A program made the position numbers and the translations under genes. Below, piece after piece: positions 62,600-64,000 of a stretch of 64,000 bases of DNA (position 1 is the stretch's first letter; the number at the start of each line of letters is the position of its first letter). The DNA comes from Brachionus plicatilis. Lineage: Eukaryota > Rotifera > Eurotatoria > Ploima > Brachionidae. The stretch spans positions 349,338 through 413,337 of the forward strand of contig QEOQ01000704.1 of the NCBI GenBank assembly GCA_010279815.1, in the 5' to 3' direction. The notes beneath the pieces were generated by a model. It was not told the origin of the DNA, did not search any database, and saw only the letters and a program-made list of their open reading frames with translations.

Positions 62600-62885
62600 C
62601 GGTTGACATTGACAAAAAAAAAATCTAAAATTAGGTGGTAAAGGCAAAATTGTGGAGATCGATGAGAGCCATTATGCCAAAGTAAACCACTCAAAAGGTA
62701 CTTTTCAAAGTTATCCACATATGGAAACAATTACAATAAAAGAGAGTGATTTTTTGGCAAATGGCACCGATTCAGATCATGAAGAAAATTGTGAATCAGA
62801 TTTTGAAGAGGTTGGTGTGGCCATTTGCAAGCTTAGTTTAAATCCAACAAAAAAAAATTTTCTGATGCAATTTACCTTGCTGTAA
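62600..62885 (+). pseudogene. Merlin/ISXO2-like transposase fragment
   Basis: The plus strand reads KIGGKGKIVEIDESHYAKVN and HSKG. GGxGxxVEIDES is the signature around the first catalytic Asp of ISXO2/IS1595-like (Merlin) DDE transposases. From about 62700 the frame continues with unrelated-looking acidic text (NGTDSDHEENCESDFEEVGV) to a stop at 62883-62885, so it is probably a chimera of an element fragment and other sequence. Confidence 0.55.
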
Positions 62886-62929
62886 AAAAAGTTCTTAGCA
62901 AACATAAAAACCCAAGGGAACAATTTCCT

Positions 62930-63660
62930 TACCTTCACTAATATATTTCCATCGTCACTAATAAAATAAAGCTCCACTAATAATATATAGAGCTCCACTA
63001 TATAATTTGGGGATCATCTCATCAATTTTAAATATAAATCGATAGTTTATGGTAATAATCAATTATTTATTTTTTTAAGCAAATGACAAACAAACAAAAA
63101 ATAAGAAACAAATAATGAGAAATTATATGAAATAATAATAAAAATAAGCGACCAATAAACTTTTACATCCTAACAAGAGCCTTGGTAGCTTTTTTAGGAG
63201 CACCACGCTTTCGTTTTTCTCCATAGGCAAGTTCATGATTTCGAGTGGAATGGTGTCCTGATAAAAGAAAAAAAATAACATTAAACATTTGATTTCTTAT
63301 AATTTCTCAATTTTAATTAGAAAATATATTGAAAAATAATTTATCTTCATACCATCCAGGTAGATTATCAACCCATTGCTTATGAAAATAATCCATAAAA
63401 CTGTCGACCCCATCGTCATCCTTCAAGGTTCGATTTAGCAACTAAAAGACCGAAGTTTTTTTCCTCGTAATTCTCAGAATTGGTTTGATGATGACGAATT
63501 TATTTAGATGAGGTTTAATTAATTAGAGTAGACTTCGAAATATTTTAGGTTCCATTTAATTTATTAGTGTAGATATATATAATTATACTCAAAAGGAAAT
63601 TTATTAGATGAAGAATAGATATTAATTAGATGACGAATTGGAAATATATTAGTGAAGGTA
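62930..63660. mobile_element. TIR element carrying a MULE transposase tail
   Basis: Inverted ends TACCTTCACTAATATATTTC (62930) and its complement ending at 63660, with CGTC following in both. Sub-terminal TTAGATGA/TCCACTAATA words repeat inside both arms. Complementarity may extend a few bases outward, so exact borders and target duplication are uncertain. It contains the coding remnant at 63165-63430. Confidence 0.65.
63165..63430 (-). pseudogene. MULE transposase C-terminal remnant
   Basis: The minus strand reads LLNRTLKDDDGVDSFMDYFH and KQWVDNLPGWYE, then an intron-like GTATGA..TTTATCAG stretch, then HHSTRNHELAYGEKRKRGAP and KKATKALVRM, stop. FxxxWVDNLPGWYEG and the basic KRGxPKKATKAL tail fit rotifer/cnidarian-like MULE transposases, as far as I recall the family. 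The phases across the intron-like stretch do not join cleanly. Confidence 0.55.
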
Positions 63661-63699
63661 GAAAATGATAGCCAAAACCAGAGTTGGTCAAAAGTCAAA

Positions 63700-63855
63700 C
63701 TTTAAAGTCAGAATCGTCAAAAGTCAAAGTCAAAGTCTGACTTTGACTTGAGTTCAAAATTATTTCAAAGTCAAAGTCTGACTTTTACTTGAGTTTAAAA
63801 TAATTTCAAAGTCAAAGTCTGACTTTGACTTGAGTTCAAAATAATTTCAAAGTGA
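63700..63855. repeat. Tandem array of ~44-bp AAGTCAAAGTCTGACTTTGA units
   Basis: About three units of CAAAGTCAAAGTCTGACTTT followed by GACTTGAGTTCAAAATAATT. Each unit is itself partly palindromic (AAGTC..GACTT). Confidence 0.85.
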
Positions 63856-63860
63856 CTTGA

Positions 63861-63904
63861 GTCTAAAAATTAGGCCGGCCAGCTTGGCGGCCTAATTTTT
63901 AGAC
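63861..63904. repeat. Perfect hairpin, 17-bp arms
   Basis: GTCTAAAAATTAGGCCG (63861-63877) and its exact complement (63888-63904) around the loop GCCAGCTTGG. It sits at the end of the tandem array. Confidence 0.92.
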
Positions 63905-64000
63905 CGCCAAAATAAACGGCCAAAAATATACGGGCGACCAAAAATCCGGCAAAAAATAAAAAAAATAATATAATTCAAAATATATTTATTATTTAAAAAA
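63905..64000. other. Right edge of window
   Basis: A few CGGC(C/A) words, then AT-rich sequence. Nothing assignable. Confidence 0.4.

Noticed and set aside
1..64000. CRISPR arrays, operons, ribosome binding sites, riboswitches
   Set aside because: The DNA is eukaryotic nuclear (spliceosomal introns, nuclear-type tRNA genes). The tandem arrays seen have no spacer pattern.

Overview
The window reads as nuclear DNA of a small AT-rich invertebrate animal. The genes are broken by very short introns (mostly 50-60 nt, GT..AG, one GC..AG). The recognisable products are metazoan: sigma-class GSTs, NSUN2, an ANKRD27/VARP-like VPS9 protein, UPF0598 and a SLIMP-like seryl-tRNA synthetase relative, plus broken pieces of titin/twitchin-type FN3 proteins, Piwi, INCENP and PP4R3. 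A monogonont rotifer would fit, but that is inference only. Two assembly gaps lie at 4729-5200 and 20602-20728.

Layout. (1) 1-4.7 kb: the 3' end of an acidic Q/E/N-rich gene, a tRNA-Lys(TTT), a sigma GST and a deleted tRNA-Lys relic. (2) About 5-26.2 kb: an accessory region with no clearly intact gene. It holds fragments of MULE and LINE elements, FN3 muscle-type protein exons (four places), a coiled-coil gene, a scrambled Piwi pseudogene, an INCENP IN-box exon, an internally deleted PP4R3, a 5'-truncated terminal nucleotidyltransferase, and a retroelement with reverse transcriptase joined to a GC-rich minisatellite. A dispersed ~120-190 bp repeat sits at the edge of many of the host-gene fragments. 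(3) 26.8-33.4 kb: a LINE relic, a GST with an N-terminal acylation-type extension, two tRNA-Lys genes, a GST stub, a hAT-like MITE and another sigma GST. (4) 33.4-37.9 kb: mostly non-coding with foldback elements and a fourth tRNA-Lys. (5) 37.9-56.2 kb: the gene-rich part: a VPS9-domain protein, a 2.65 kb near-perfect palindrome, NSUN2 with a ~3 kb intron full of foldback elements, two tandem UPF0598 paralogues, and the SLIMP-like protein. (6) 56.2-64 kb: non-coding DNA and DNA transposons: a DD37D-type mariner relic split by a foldback MITE, a small pogo-like element that keeps only its DNA-binding domain, several MULE fragments and a Merlin/ISXO2-like fragment.

Functional links. The tRNA-Lys and GST genes look like copies of one duplicated tRNA+GST unit, because flanks are shared between copies. 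NSUN2, the two UPF0598 genes and the SLIMP-like gene lie on the same (minus) strand, each with its own start; no operon is implied. The intron-exon structures given here were built by hand from splice signals, reading frame and family alignment, and need transcript data to confirm.
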